The translations under genes and the position numbers were made by a program. 64,000 bases of DNA, taken from positions 372,001-436,000 of the forward strand of contig JADDMT010000015.1 of assembly GCA_021401465.1 (NCBI GenBank). Reading direction: 5' to 3'. The DNA comes from Teratosphaeria epicoccoides (taxonomy: Eukaryota > Ascomycota > Dothideomycetes > Mycosphaerellales > Teratosphaeriaceae). Positions 21,401 to 32,053 of the stretch are shown piece by piece. Numbering within the stretch: the stretch's first letter is position 1; each line of letters starts with the position of its first letter. Below the pieces are notes generated by a model, which saw only the letters and a program-made list of their open reading frames with translations, was not told the origin of the DNA and ran no database searches.

Positions 21401-22626
21401 CGACTGACCCAACTTGTGCTCATGCCTGGGTAGGCGAAGGGCTGATTGCCCTGCTCACGGCCAATAAGACGGAGGCATTAAACCACTTTGCGCATGCGTT
21501 TGAGGTGTCAGAATCGTCATCGACGATATCGAAGCGGCAGTATGCGACTTCTAGCTTTGACCATCTGCTGGCGTCGCCCTCAGCGTCCAACGACCACACC
21601 AAGCTGATTCAGCCGATCTTTGCCTTGGAACAGCTGCGTGCGCAACTACCCGCCGGCCTGTCGTGCCGGCACCTCGCAGCATTGTTCTTGGAACGAGTCG
21701 GTAATCTTGCTGCAGCAATCGAGGCACTCGCCGAGTTATGCGCCGCTGCCGAAGCAGACTATGAGACTTCAGAGAGTCTAGCAGCTCTCGCTCGCTTTGC
21801 TTTAGCAAAAAGCGACCTTGCAAGATGTCAACTTGCTTCTTCTGACTTTCAAGCAGCCGCAGAGAACGCCGAGACTGCGCTCGATCTCTCTTCCGACGCC
21901 GATAGCAGCGGTCTAGATGTAGGGGAGAGGCAGAAGCTGCGTCTGTCTGCGCATTTGACTGCTGGCTTGACATATCATAACCTGCAGAAAGGAAGTGAGG
22001 CTATCAGCATGTTCCGCACTGCCCTCGAGGAGAGCGACAGCGATCCGGATGTGGTCTGTCTGCTAGTCAAAGTGCTTTGGGCTCATGGCGGCGCAGACGA
22101 GAAGAGCGTGGCCCGCGAACAGCTCTTCGAAGTCGTGGAAAAGTACCCAGAGCACGTACCCAGCGTAACACTGCTAGGTGCAATCGCAGCACTAGATGAT
22201 GATCACGACACCGCAAGCGCAGTGAAAGATGACCTCTTGACTCTCCGCACAAAGAACATCCTCCACCTTAGCGATCTTGATGACATCGAGTCTCTCCTCT
22301 CCGCCCTAGCACACCTGCAAAACCCCGACGACTCGGAACAAGCGCTCGCAGAAGCCCAGTCCGCTACCCTGCTCCGCCCGGATCACCCCATCGCATGGTC
22401 CGAACTGGCTGAGCTGTCGGGAGAGACGTATGCGGCAGAGATGGCGCTCAGGACTGCACAGAAAGCCGTGCCGCCGACAGGCCAGATGGAAGCCGGAGCT
22501 TTGGCGAAGGCATTTGCCGGTGTGGGGACTATTGGAGATACGCAGAGAGCGGTTGTGCATGCGCCGTGGGAAGCAAAGGGGTGGGAGGCAATGGGTGAGG
22601 CATTGGGACGAATGGTAAGTGGATAG
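18418..22626 (+). CDS. SKI3: Superkiller protein 3 (Ski3), TPR scaffold
   Basis: Ski3 is the TPR scaffold of the cytosolic Ski2-Ski3-Ski8 complex, which feeds mRNA to the exosome for 3'-5' decay. The gene is a single 1402-codon exon, a typical Ski3 length. The N-terminus (KANLKAAKAALDAEDYARA) opens the first TPR. TPR signatures recur along the chain, for example NYFARLFLGRALEKQEKYDD near residue 42, PALIGLGLIFEETEDYQKAI near 450, QSYVGLGESYHNSGRYNSAL near 680 and FWNALGVVTTTLNPKIAQHA near 940. The block RTRIGAKIGQVTADVRREVF, which precedes an acidic helical part, is Ski3-specific in my recollection. No membrane span. It shares the minisatellite promoter with HAUS1. Confidence 0.93.
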   Translation: MSAKANLKAAKAALDAEDYARAIEKAQAALASDAQNYFARLFLGRALEKQEKYDDAVQAYRAAANSKPDDNQAWLGLCSVYEAQGGSKIDEYREAAVKVAQIYANADDKHRCHSAIDRLTSLAKTKGTTQQYKRTLEVLLPGGPIYDYLEGRIQHPSLSYTRLAEITEQEEAQRIKHQIAERRTRIGAKIGQVTADVRREVFGSSDLERLYQHVIDWTNDDQVRRQYEEKLLQRAFDLLVVLPPDAKAAKLHRVLDLAEGMVIIHHPFRLAWDITLETRDLDDFKGLDVNILREYIAFFPESGLGKVLKAWLSSELSPFPSPLKKDEESAEVEQAKEIGPEDRLLLMTDGLAAAEQSPSAHRFVADYYLHLEEYESVVDTARNGLKLTAIEAQKFGMTLQNTSDALKGTLGTSLVHFQAPRNHPEAQRLFEDILQRKAKSTPALIGLGLIFEETEDYQKAIDFLIRALDEDKGNFRVGTELAWCRALSGDYAQAQRELETYLPKLRMDDPRARDLRAQVLYRVGICIWETDTSKSARRSRDGAYARFLAAIKNNVNFAPAYTSLGHYYGDYAKDRKRARQCFQKAFELSSAEVVAAERLAKSFADQGDWDIVEVIAQRVVDSGRARPPPGSKRKGISWPFSALGVVQMNRQDYQRAITSFLSALRISPDDYQSYVGLGESYHNSGRYNSALRTFDHALALVQGTPTKTTEATWFARYMLANVHRELGDYDEAIEGLQNVLQERADEFGVLTSLLQTFVEKSWRCLDTGLFGQSIASAVQAIDIAGLITESRPQAFNVWKAVGDACLVFSWIQSGLSQFPEGKLQSLLGNWAEGQTNVELTEIDQISLDGLAGAQIDGETAPKSLSLLLTAGLLAYKRAISGCSRDSHARAVAWYNLGWAEHRAFVCSKPKTGKKYLKAAVRAFKRAIELEAGNAEFWNALGVVTTTLNPKIAQHAFVRSLHLNEMNAKVWVNLGMLYLLENDHELSHQAFSRAQSTDPTCAHAWVGEGLIALLTANKTEALNHFAHAFEVSESSSTISKRQYATSSFDHLLASPSASNDHTKLIQPIFALEQLRAQLPAGLSCRHLAALFLERVGNLAAAIEALAELCAAAEADYETSESLAALARFALAKSDLARCQLASSDFQAAAENAETALDLSSDADSSGLDVGERQKLRLSAHLTAGLTYHNLQKGSEAISMFRTALEESDSDPDVVCLLVKVLWAHGGADEKSVAREQLFEVVEKYPEHVPSVTLLGAIAALDDDHDTASAVKDDLLTLRTKNILHLSDLDDIESLLSALAHLQNPDDSEQALAEAQSATLLRPDHPIAWSELAELSGETYAAEMALRTAQKAVPPTGQMEAGALAKAFAGVGTIGDTQRAVVHAPWEAKGWEAMGEALGRMVSG

Positions 22627-22883
22627 GATTTTGATCCAGGATTAAAGCGTCATCCAGGTCCAGTCGGCAGAATGGTATAACAGCAACGACGCAAGGAGTC
22701 CATTCCATGATTTCTGAGCAAGACGCTCGATATTCAGGACTGTTTGGCTGTGCGAGACACGGGCAGAGCGGAACTGTACGTTATACACTGTAAGGTATGA
22801 AACACATGCCCAGAAACCATCCCCTCGCTTCGTATGCCTCAAATACCAGAATACACCATGCTTTCGCCCGTTCCGTCACCGCT

Positions 22884-23890
22884 TTACTCGACGAACTCTC
22901 TCACCCTCTTCAACCAGCCGAGATACTCCTTCTGCTCCTTCACATCAATGTACTCCGGCACGAATAGCGCGAGACCGGTGTTGATACCCCGGACGTCTAG
23001 GTACGTTTCCAACAGACCCTGCACCTCCTCGTCTAGCTGCTGGAATGGTGGGCCGGTGTACAGCGTCTCGGTCTGGTCGTTGAGGAGCTCGGAGACAGAC
23101 TTGGCCTTAGTGGTGCGCGAGTCGGGGAGGTGGGTGACGTTTTGGATGGTCCAGACGCCGTTATCGGCGATGAGGTTGATGCGGAGGGCGCCCTTGAAAT
23201 GAGACGATCAGTATCGTACATGCCTTGCGCTCAAGCTGGAGAAGTTCTTACCTTGCCCTTTCTCTGCACAAGCACATTGACGTTTGCTGGGAAAGCCGGC
23301 TGGTCGTCCTGCTCGTCCTCTGCATCCCTCAGTCCTTCCCTGTCACCTGGTGCAACGCTGTCCTCAGGCGCAACCTTGATATTGCCGCCGCTCGTCATAC
23401 CCTGGTTGATCGCACCCTTGGTGTTCGCACCACCACTCTGCGCATCGCCGAGCTCATCCTCCTCGTCCATCAAAGCCTCATCCGCATCCTCGTTCTCTGA
23501 GAATGGCGTGTTGAAGTCCTCGATGCTGAACGAGACAGTGATGTCCTCATCCTCGTACTTTCGCTTTAGAAGCACCTCCTGTTCGCCCTCCTTGTCTGTA
23601 ATCTCCCAGTGCGGGTTCTGCGAAGTGAATGCGTCGATGTTGCTGTTGCTCTCAGCTGGGTTGGCATTCTCCTCCGTCTCGAGTTGGATTTCTTGATTCA
23701 GCTTTGCAGCCAGTTCTTGTGCTGAGTCATCGCGACGGGACAGGGAGGTGGAAAAGTAGGAAGGCGCGAGGAAGCGTGGTTGTTGCCGGCGGAAAGCAGA
23801 CTGGATGGCAGGTCTACACATAGAGGTGCGGGCGCTGTAGTTGGCGGCGATGCGGAGCGATGTCCGCGTAAGAGAGCGGAGAGACATCAT
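22884..23890 (-). CDS. MAM33: Mitochondrial acidic matrix protein Mam33 (p32/gC1qBP family)
   Basis: Mam33/p32 is a doughnut-shaped acidic trimer of the matrix, linked to mitochondrial translation and respiratory-complex assembly. Exons 23890-23252 and 23192-22884, with a 59-bp intron, give 315 aa. The N-terminus is Arg/Ser-rich (MMSLRSLTRTSLRIAANYSA), a mitochondrial presequence. The core has HWEITDKEGEQEVLLKRKYE and ITVSFSIEDFNTPF, then a long acidic insert, then VNVLVQRKGK joined to GALRINLIADNGVW. The last exon ends with a helical tail (YLGWLKRVREFVE). The start at 23890 is preferred to an upstream open stretch because it gives the presequence. It is divergent, by 240 bp, from the citrate-carrier gene, also mitochondrial. 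Confidence 0.92.
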
Positions 23891-24130
23891 GCCTGTTGAT
23901 TGTAAGAGAGCAACGCTTGAAGTGATGATTGAGATACAATGACTTCGAAAATGGCAGGAATGATCTGTCGCTCCTTCCGACCTCATGGAGCTAGAACTAA
24001 ACCTTGGGGGCGGAACTGTCCCGCGATTTCAGGCCGTCATCGCTCAAGTGGAATCATTGTCAACATTGCACTTTCCGATTGACGACCACGACCTCCGTCG
24101 CCGCCCGCTGCCGAGCTGAACTCCTTCGTC

Positions 24131-25057
24131 ATGTCCTCAGCAACTGTCGTGCCGAACATAGGTACCCAGCAGACAGCAGCCCCGCAAAAGAAAGAGAAAC
24201 CCTCTCCTTTGCGCTCCATCATCGCAGGCAGTACAGCAGGCGCAGTCGAGATCGCAGTCACATATCCAGCCGAGTTCGCAAAGACACGCACTCAGCTCAA
24301 CCAACGATTAGCAGCTGGTCAGAGGTTGCCATGGCCGCCGTTTGGACCGCAATGGTATGCCGGATGTACTACTCTCATCATTGGCAACAGTATCAAGGCA
24401 GGCGTGAGGTTTGTAGCCTTTGATCAGTACAAGCAGATGCTCAGCAACTCGGACGGGACGATCTCTGGGCCTATGACTGTGGTCTCGGGATTCCTGGCAG
24501 GAGCGACTGAGTCATTGCTGGCTGTGACGCCATTTGAGAGCCTCAAGACGCAGCTAATTGATGATCGCAAGAGGCCGCAACCGAGGATGAAAGGATTCTT
24601 GCATGGCAGTGCGCTTATCGCCAGGGAGCAGGGTATCAAAGGATTCTTCAAGGGTTTCGTGCCAACCACTGCGCGACAAGCCGCCAACAGTGCTGTCCGC
24701 TTCAGCTCATACACATCTCTAAAGCAAGCTGCACAGTCATATGTGGCTCCTGGAGAAAAGCTCTCCACTCCCGCGACATTCTCGATAGGAGGGTTGGCTG
24801 GCACGATCACGGTGTATACCACGCAGCCAATTGACACTGTGAAGACAAGGATGCAAAGTATCGATGCGAAGGGTCATTACAAGAACAGCATCGACTGTGC
24901 TGTGAAGATTGTGAGAGAAGAGGGTTTTCTGAAGTTGTGGAGCGGAGCCCTGCCACGTCTTGGTCGATTGGTCTTCAGCGGAGGCATTGTATTTGCTATG
25001 TACGAGAAGACGATGGAACTCTTGGATAAAGCGGATCCGGGGAAGAGATACATATGA
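24131..25057 (+). CDS. CTP1: Mitochondrial tricarboxylate (citrate) carrier, SLC25 family
   Basis: This inner-membrane carrier exchanges matrix citrate for malate or another tricarboxylate and so exports acetyl units for lipid synthesis. The uninterrupted 308-aa frame has three SLC25 repeats. Signature motifs are YPAEFAKTRTQLNQR (first), TPFESLKTQLIDDRKRPQPR (second) and TQPIDTVKTRMQS (third), each P-x-D/E-x-x-K. The matching GxxxG-type turns are GSTAGAVE, GFLAGATE and GGLAGTIT. Repeat 2 closely matches the Ctp1/SLC25A1 type. No introns. Identification is firm; sibling carriers are less likely given the EFAKT and ESLKT motifs. Confidence 0.93.
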   Translation: MSSATVVPNIGTQQTAAPQKKEKPSPLRSIIAGSTAGAVEIAVTYPAEFAKTRTQLNQRLAAGQRLPWPPFGPQWYAGCTTLIIGNSIKAGVRFVAFDQYKQMLSNSDGTISGPMTVVSGFLAGATESLLAVTPFESLKTQLIDDRKRPQPRMKGFLHGSALIAREQGIKGFFKGFVPTTARQAANSAVRFSSYTSLKQAAQSYVAPGEKLSTPATFSIGGLAGTITVYTTQPIDTVKTRMQSIDAKGHYKNSIDCAVKIVREEGFLKLWSGALPRLGRLVFSGGIVFAMYEKTMELLDKADPGKRYI

Positions 25058-25971
25058 GCTCGGAGAGGGCCACAGACACGCTTGAACCCAACACAGAGCA
25101 AACACCGAGCACGTCGAAACGGGATACAAGGTCTGGAAGCCAGCATTCGCGTCGTGCATGATCCTGCGTAAGATGGCGTATAGGTCTATGGTATGCCAGT
25201 AGGCCCGAATGCTCAAGCCTCGGGCACATGCTAGAAGAACGGAATGCCTAGCAATCGCCCTGTCTCGCGAAGGTGGCGCCGAGAGCTCGTGCCGTCGAGG
25301 AGAGGTCCGACAGGATCTGAAGGATAAGGATGTCGGGAAAGGAGAGACTTCACTGTGTCAATCGGCAAAGAGATGCATGGCCGTCTGAATGGCTCCCGGG
25401 CGGGAGATTCATGTTTGCATGGACATTTACGATGCATGCCTTGCTTCATACAACACGACTTCGGTTTCGCTGCTAGTCAAACTGCGACGCCGGAGATTGA
25501 CGAGTCCATTAGCAGCAGTTTTCGTTGTCTGACATCCAAATATTCACGACCATGAGACTCCAGGAGGGCAGGCACGACTGCATAGGTCCGACAACGGCCC
25601 GCTTTGACGACAAAGGCGACGGTCCAATTCTCTCCACATCTTTCGTGCCCACATACCAGCGTTGTTTATCTACCACTTCTTCGGCTTCAATTAGTTTGAC
25701 ATTGAAAGGGTCGTCATGTGCGATGCATTTTGCGATCTTCGCTCGTGACGTAGCGGGCCAAAAATGCTGCAATGGGATCATAGCGCCTGCATGCGGCGGC
25801 ATGGCTGAGTTGAAGCCGCAGCTCTGTGGAGTCGCTCACTTATTCCAAGATTGTCTTCTCGTAACATCACTGTCACTGCTGCGCGTGCACTGACAGTGAA
25901 GGTAACCAGTCGACCTCTCCGTTGCAATCCTTGTGCTGCAACTTGATGGCATCACACATGACGGCGGCAGG
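25058..25971. other. Gene-free stretch before the HET-STAND relic
   Basis: About 0.9 kb with only short frames. The minus-strand frame 25509-25802 has coding-like patches but no recognised domain and may be decay debris. This marks the left edge of the degenerate island. Confidence 0.35.
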
Positions 25972-28900
25972 ATGTATCTGTGCGAAATAGACGAGAGCAA
26001 CAAGCTCAGCCTGCCGAGACACGAGGAAGACAGCGTTCCACCCTAGCCATCCTTTCCCATACATGTGGTGTAGACCACGTTGAGCTAGCCTTCCAAGATG
26101 TCGAGAGCAACGGCGGCAGGCATAAGATTAATATTGCAAAGGTTCACTTCTGCGAACAGCAGGCCAGGAAAGATGGACTGCGATGTTTCTAGGTTGATTC
26201 GTGTTGAATCGACAGGAAGAATGGCCCTGAGACTTTCGAAGCATCATCTCTATGTTTCGTTGGAATCAGAAGGCCGCGAAGGACTATAGACACCTGCAGG
26301 ATGTGTCCTTAAGGAAGCGCGACTCGGTTGGCGAATCATCCAGCATATGGCATGAGGGCTTTAGGCACAGCAGGTAATTGACGCGCGGACGGACATTGCA
26401 GGAGTTTCTTGCCCCTGAGGTGATTAAGTTCTTCTCCCGCCTTTCCTTGGTGACAGGCAGACTCTTGAGGGGCCTATACACGCAATTACGCAAGTGCCAG
26501 TGTAAGCCTTAAAAAGTGGATCTCCTAACGACTTCTCGGCTACAGAACGTCGATGTTAGGCTACGGACCGTGAGACAAAGAGGAGGAAGGACAAGGCACA
26601 CTGGGTTCAAGGCTTGCTCGGTGCGTGCTTGGCCCCTCTGTACGGTGAAGGTGAGAATGCATTCGTTCGCCTCTAAGATTAGCTCAACAAGAAAGGCATG
26701 CGGCTAGATTCTTCGATGATACTAGATGTCTACTATCTCCAGGGACACTATTAGTAGACCCGTCACCGTCAAGTATGCCTAGACGTTCACACGAAAGTCA
26801 TCGACAGCAGTCGATAGCGTCTCTACGATTCGAGGACACGGGGACCCGGCAAGACACGTTGCAGGATCTGCAAAAATCAATAACATGCCAATGGCCTTTA
26901 CGACATCCAGACTACGTAGCATGCAATGAGGTGAATCACCTCACCAGCGCTAGCACGATACTCTGGCCCAGGAACCATCACGGGGCAGACAAATCTACAC
27001 TTATCATCTTTGCATATTTACGAACCAACATGAGGCGTGCCAAAGACGAGATTGTGCTAGGTCTCTTCTTTAATAGACAAGGTTAAGGACCAGAGAAAAC
27101 TGCGATTAGGATGTATCAGGGATTGCTGCTCTAATTGCTTGAGAATGCACTCGACAAAGTCGTGTATGATCATCAACATGCTCCCGCGTCATCGAAAGCC
27201 TTGCCAAGTCCCTTCACCAAAGCTATTGCAAACCTCGGAGGTCGGCGTGTCAGATTCTTCATTGATGCGTTGGACGAGTGTGACGAGCAGCAGGTCCGTA
27301 ACATGGTAGAATACTTTGAAGACTTCGAAGACGGCAACGCTGTGGTTTGTAGCAAAGTACATGTCTACTTTGCAAGCCGGCACTGTCCCACAGTCAGCAT
27401 TTTGCACGGTCACAGCCTCACCTTGGAGCACAGTGAAGATATGGTCAAATACGTGCAGAAGCGCCTGAAGGCCAAGAAGGGGAGACTCGCCGATGAAGCC
27501 CGGGCACAGCTCCCTGGGTAGGCTAACGGCGTGTTTCTATGGATCCTGCTCGTTATTGCGATAAATCAGGGCATGGCTGCAGCAACCACCAACAGAAATG
27601 CGCGATCTCTTCCGAAACATGATCAAGCGGGACGGCGCGAACCTGGAAGATTTGTTGTTGTGCTTACAATGGCCCTCTGCAACACGAAAAGTTTACTTTG
27701 CCATCGTGACAGGTCTTGGTCTAGGTCAAGACACGTTGGATCCCTGAGACTTAGAAACGATTACCACCGACAACATGGATCGCGTCGTTATTAGTTTGTC
27801 CAAAGGGTTGGCCGAGTTGACGAAGTTGAAGACTAGGCCAAGAGTGCATTTCATTCACGCGTCCGTGAGAGACTCTTGTCAAAGACGATGGCTTGCAAGA
27901 ATCGTGGCTTGACTTGCGCGGAGACCTGATCAGTGTTAGTCACGATCGACTAAAGCGGTGCTGCTACCAGGCCTCAGGTTCGGAAAAGCTTTGAAGTTGA
28001 AACCGACGGGACCCAGGACATCTTCTGGTGGGCCATTGCCAAAGAAAATCTGGCACTTGCCACAGCACTCATTCAATCTAGGTCAGACGAGCATGGCGTG
28101 TTCTCGCTTCCTTTTATCGGTAACGACCCATCAAACACTGCCCTATCTGCTGCGTCTGCAGCAGGCTATCTTAGAATTGTGCAGCTAATTGTGAAGCGTC
28201 TCGGTGAATGCATCACTCCATAACTACTGAGGGCTGCCGTTAAAAGTGCCAGCGCGAAAGGACTCGCCATTCTGCCACGACTTATCGGGGTCGATGATCA
28301 TGGGCACGCCGTAGCGCACAGTCATCCTTCATGCCGCTGAGAACGGGCATGAAATATGCATGCGCATGCTGATCGGGATGTAAACGTAAAACACTCTGGC
28401 TATGCGTTTGATACTGCGCTTACGCCCCCCTTGACGATTTAGCTTTCACTTTGCTTTCGAGCGTCGGAATACAGAAATAATGCGTCTATTGCTGAAACGC
28501 GAAGCACAATTTGGCGTCGGGACTAGTCCTTGCGAAGATACGCTTCAGACGGCTATGCGCGTGAGCGATGACAGATTGGTGCGATTTCTCACAGAGGGTG
28601 GCGTCAGTTATCGATGCCGTGAATGAGGGCACTGGGCGTTTGCATCATGGGTACTGTTGAAGAACGGAGCAGCTGTCGCTGTATGACCGCTAACGGATCC
28701 ATAACGATGCGTTTCAAACTGCCTGCCGCAAAAAGTTTGAGGTGACAGCATAGCACCTGCTTGAACAAGGTGTCAACATAAGTTGAGGCAAATGGATGCG
28801 AAGCACTCCGCTCTGCCTCTTATCAGGGTCTCAAAGGGTCTCAAAAGAATTGTACATTGGTTCACCGCAAGTGGAGTCGATGTCAACATCGGAAGTAACA

Positions 28901-29050
28901 AGCCCAACCACGCTGCACTTCACCTCGCTTCCGAGGGTGGCCATGATAGAATAGCCAGGATACTGATCCATGCCGGCGCACAGTGTTTTGGTCGGGTTAC
29001 TCGTCGGTCGTGGGCCTACTGTTGCAGAAGGGTGGGTACATCGACACAGT
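25972..29050 (+). pseudogene. Relic of a HET-NACHT-ankyrin (STAND/NLR) gene
   Basis: Broken frames in one direction spell a fungal NOD-like receptor. The ATG at 25972 opens with YLCEIDESNKLSLPRHEED. A base appears to be missing near 26046, after which AILSHT and FQDVESNGGRHK follow, the HET-domain start. Stops at 26190, 26205 and 26375 interrupt CF*VDSC*ID and HSR*LTRGRTLQEFLAPEV, where intact members have Trp or Cys. At 26955-27070 lies NEVNHLTSASTILW with a Walker A reading GADKST (expected GAGKST), and at about 27255 an intact Walker B FFIDALDECDE. A frameshift near 27870 separates HFIHASVRD from KDDGLQESWLDLRGDL. Ankyrin-like blocks follow at 28000-28195 (TALSAASAAGYLRIVQLIV), 28318-28378 and 28870-28985 (ALHLASEGGHDRIARILI). 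In intact genes HET executes cell death, NACHT oligomerises and repeats sense a ligand. This copy cannot encode the full protein. Confidence 0.85.
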
Positions 29051-30908
29051 AGGTAAGGCTCACAGAAGCGCCCTTAAAGGTGCTTTGAGTCGGTGCGTCA
29101 AGAGCATATTGGAGATGTCGCAGGACACGAAACAAGCGCGTTGATATCCACTCCCGTTGACTCACCACCCGACCGACCGCCGCCAGGGAGACACACAATG
29201 TACACGGATTGCTGTATGGTCTTGCCGATGCAGATTCCTACCCCATCCGTCCTTGTGCTTCCTATGAACGAACGCGATCAATGGAATGGGGCTGAAACCA
29301 GGCCATTGCTGTTCTGCGACAGCCATTGCCGTTGCTTGGATGCATTGCGCAGTCGTGAGGACAACATGTGCTAGGATCGAAAGCTGATGAACAGGAGAGC
29401 TGTCGCCGGTGGTGACGGCTCGTCGGCAGCTCATCGCTCCGGTCGAGTGGTTTTGGACCCTCTGTTGCACGGAGCTGTGCACTTCGTCACTTCTGAAATA
29501 TCGGGGCAGGGCACAGAAGCTTGGAGAGAGAAGATGCTGCTCGAGCAGACTTGTTGTTCATCCCGCTCGACTCTTCGCTCTAACAGTTCCGCAGGCTGTA
29601 TAACACGGAGCTTAGCAATTTAACACGTTCGAAATATCGCCGACACTCGACTGCCACGGGATGATAAGGAGACTGTTGATTGCATGGGCTCACGAAGCTT
29701 GCATTTGACCTAGTACACAGGGCCGCACAAAAAGGCAACCTGATAATAATCTCGAGTCCAAGAAGCAAAGATACCGCGAAGAGGTGCTGTATTCTTTGGT
29801 AAGCGAAGGCTTTAGTCGCCACAGCAAGAAATGGCACGGGCCTGCGCGTCTCCTTATACCTCACGAGATGATGCTCTCAATCTTGTGGGCATGGCCGTGC
29901 ACAACAGCTAAGGTCATTCCTAGTATCGACCACCACTCTCGACCCTCGATTCGAGCCGTGTTACTCTACCTTATGTGCGGCACGGACGACGCACCTACGA
30001 CAGTAATGCTGGAACTAGAGACCATAACATGGGCCAGAGCCAGGACTGTGGTCCACCCCAGCCCATCACGCGCTTTCAGCCTGGTCGCCCTCCGCTGCGG
30101 GGAAATTGCGGAGTTGGCAGTTAGCAGTCGCTTGCACGTCGCGTGGTGCCAGCAACAACAGATCGTCCAGGCTGTGCGCAAAGGTGGGCCCTGGCCCCGC
30201 TTTTGGAGGTTATCCAATTTACTGTCACTGGCGCGGGCGGGACGCAGCGCAAGTCTAACTGCGTCCAATCGGGTAGCGCGTTTTCAGGCTTATCGAGCTA
30301 GTAAAGCCAAGCTAATAATGAGGTGTAGCGTCGAGATTTAGCTGCACTTACATATATCGACTCCGCTTGACCGGCCAATGCCTCCCAAAGACGTGCCTAC
30401 ACGCGTGCTGCTCTTGCTGCAACATCGTAGCAGGTCCATTGCGCCACGATCGTCGTCATTGAGCGGGGAGGGATGCGACAGGTAGCATTCTGAAGCCTTT
30501 TGGTGCCGGGTAGCCAGATCCCGAGCAACACATAGACTTGATCTGATAACTATGTCTAGAAAAGATTCACCTTGGATCTGATAAAATACCAAAGCATCGC
30601 CCAGGATTGGCTAACGCCGTTTGAGAGACTTCACAGCGGAAGGTCAAGATGCCGGGAACGATGACTCCTGATACAAGCTACTAGCATATTATTGCGGCCC
30701 CTGCGAGGTACCATCACATCCGCGATGTGTAATGGCACACCCAAAGCAGCCAGACGGACCAGGTCCTCCGAGCTTATAAGAATGTACCGTGGTCGCTGTC
30801 GCACAGATTTCCCGAGTCCCGCGAACACATTGAGCTGTCCTCAACTCTCCAGCCCTTGGGTCACACTCGTTATTGTCCCCCTCCAGTACGCCAGGTTAGT
30901 TTATCATA
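29051..30908. other. Degenerate stretch without a recognised gene
   Basis: Several medium frames occur on both strands (for example 29784-30341 plus and 29162-29482 minus) but none shows a domain, a splice-linked extension or a convincing start. Weak ankyrin-like debris may continue to about 29200. The last 150 bp are the promoter of the next gene. Confidence 0.35.
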
Positions 30909-32053
30909 ATGTATGCTCCAGCTCTTCTCCTGGCGGCGGTTGCCAGCCTTGCTGTCGCGCAGCGCCCGACCAACACGTCGATTTGCGACTACTACACCAC
31001 TGCTCTGTTCACCGACAACACTCCCAAGAACCAATACGCTCTGTTGACTGCGCTCGTCAACCGTGCTGGAACAGGCAACCAGTCCACAGAGACCAAGGTC
31101 AACGGCATTGTCGTCCCGGGCATGTACAATGGCACCGCAGTCAACCTCCTTCCATACTTCGACGCTGAGTTGAAGTCGACCAACCGCAACGGCACCGCTG
31201 TCTGCTTGAACTTCGTGGACGGAGGTGTTAACCAGAAGTATGTTCTCTGCGAACGGCATCGTTCTACGGACGATGCTGACCAGTGGCGTATTGAATTGCT
31301 AACGTTCATCTCAGCACCCTTTTCACCCACCTGTACCAGTACTTCGGCGCCCTCCTTGGCTGCTCCGGCTACGGCACCGCCGATTTCCCAGCCTATCAGG
31401 GCAACACCAAGTGCGTTTGATCCCTACAGTTCCACGCGGGTCACTTCCGAATTCTGATTATCATCTAGCATGTACGAGGTGCACAAGTACATGGCCTTGA
31501 ACGCCTACCAGGTCGAGTACTTCATCGAGCAAGTCGGTCTTGCTGCCAAGAGCTTCGGTGTCTCCGACAGCGATGTCACCGCTGTTGGCCAGTCTCTGAC
31601 CTCGGCCTTCGACTACCGCGACTCTGCTCCTGCCGCTCTTATCCCGAATGCCGCTGTGCAGCCTCAGGCTATCTGCATTGACGTAAGTCTGCGATCATGT
31701 CTTCATGTTTCGCTGATCAATTCATGACTGACGATGTCGCATAGTCCTCCTGCCCCCTCGCTGCCAACCCTGATTACAGCGCCTACGGCCCGGTCTACCC
31801 GCCAGCCAAGTGCAACACCACCAGCGGCAGCACTTCATCCGCCACCAGCTGCCCCATGGCGACTGGCACTGGCTCTGGCTGCCCATTCGCTGGAATGAAC
31901 AGCACTGCTACCGCCACCGCCCCTTCCACTGGCGCAGCGACTCCCTCTTCCAGTGGGACCGCTTCGTCCACGCCTGCTTACACTGGAGCTGCCGACCGCA
32001 CTTCGGGCAGTGCCGCGGTCCTGTTCCTCGGGGCTCTGGCTGCTTTGCTGTAA
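30909..32053 (+). CDS. Secreted, probably GPI-anchored fungal protein of unknown function
   Basis: Four exons (30909-31237, 31315-31410, 31469-31682, 31745-32053) join in phase to 315 aa. The N-terminus MYAPALLLAAVASLAVA is a signal peptide. The globular part has SICDYYTTALFTDN, LLTALVNRAGTGNQ, GTAVNLLPYF, then THLYQYFGALLGCSGYG, MYEVHKYMALNAYQVEYFIE and VTAVGQSLTSAFDYR. I recall similar secreted proteins, unnamed, across Ascomycota. After a CPLA cysteine block comes a Ser/Thr/Ala-rich linker and a hydrophobic C-terminal tail (SAAVLFLGALAALL), as in GPI anchoring. It has several NxS/T sites. A heme- or globin-like role cannot be read from the sequence, so function is left open. Confidence 0.82.

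Noticed and set aside
29784..30341. 185-codon plus frame in the degenerate island
   Set aside because: No recognisable ankyrin or other repeat, and no start or splice support.
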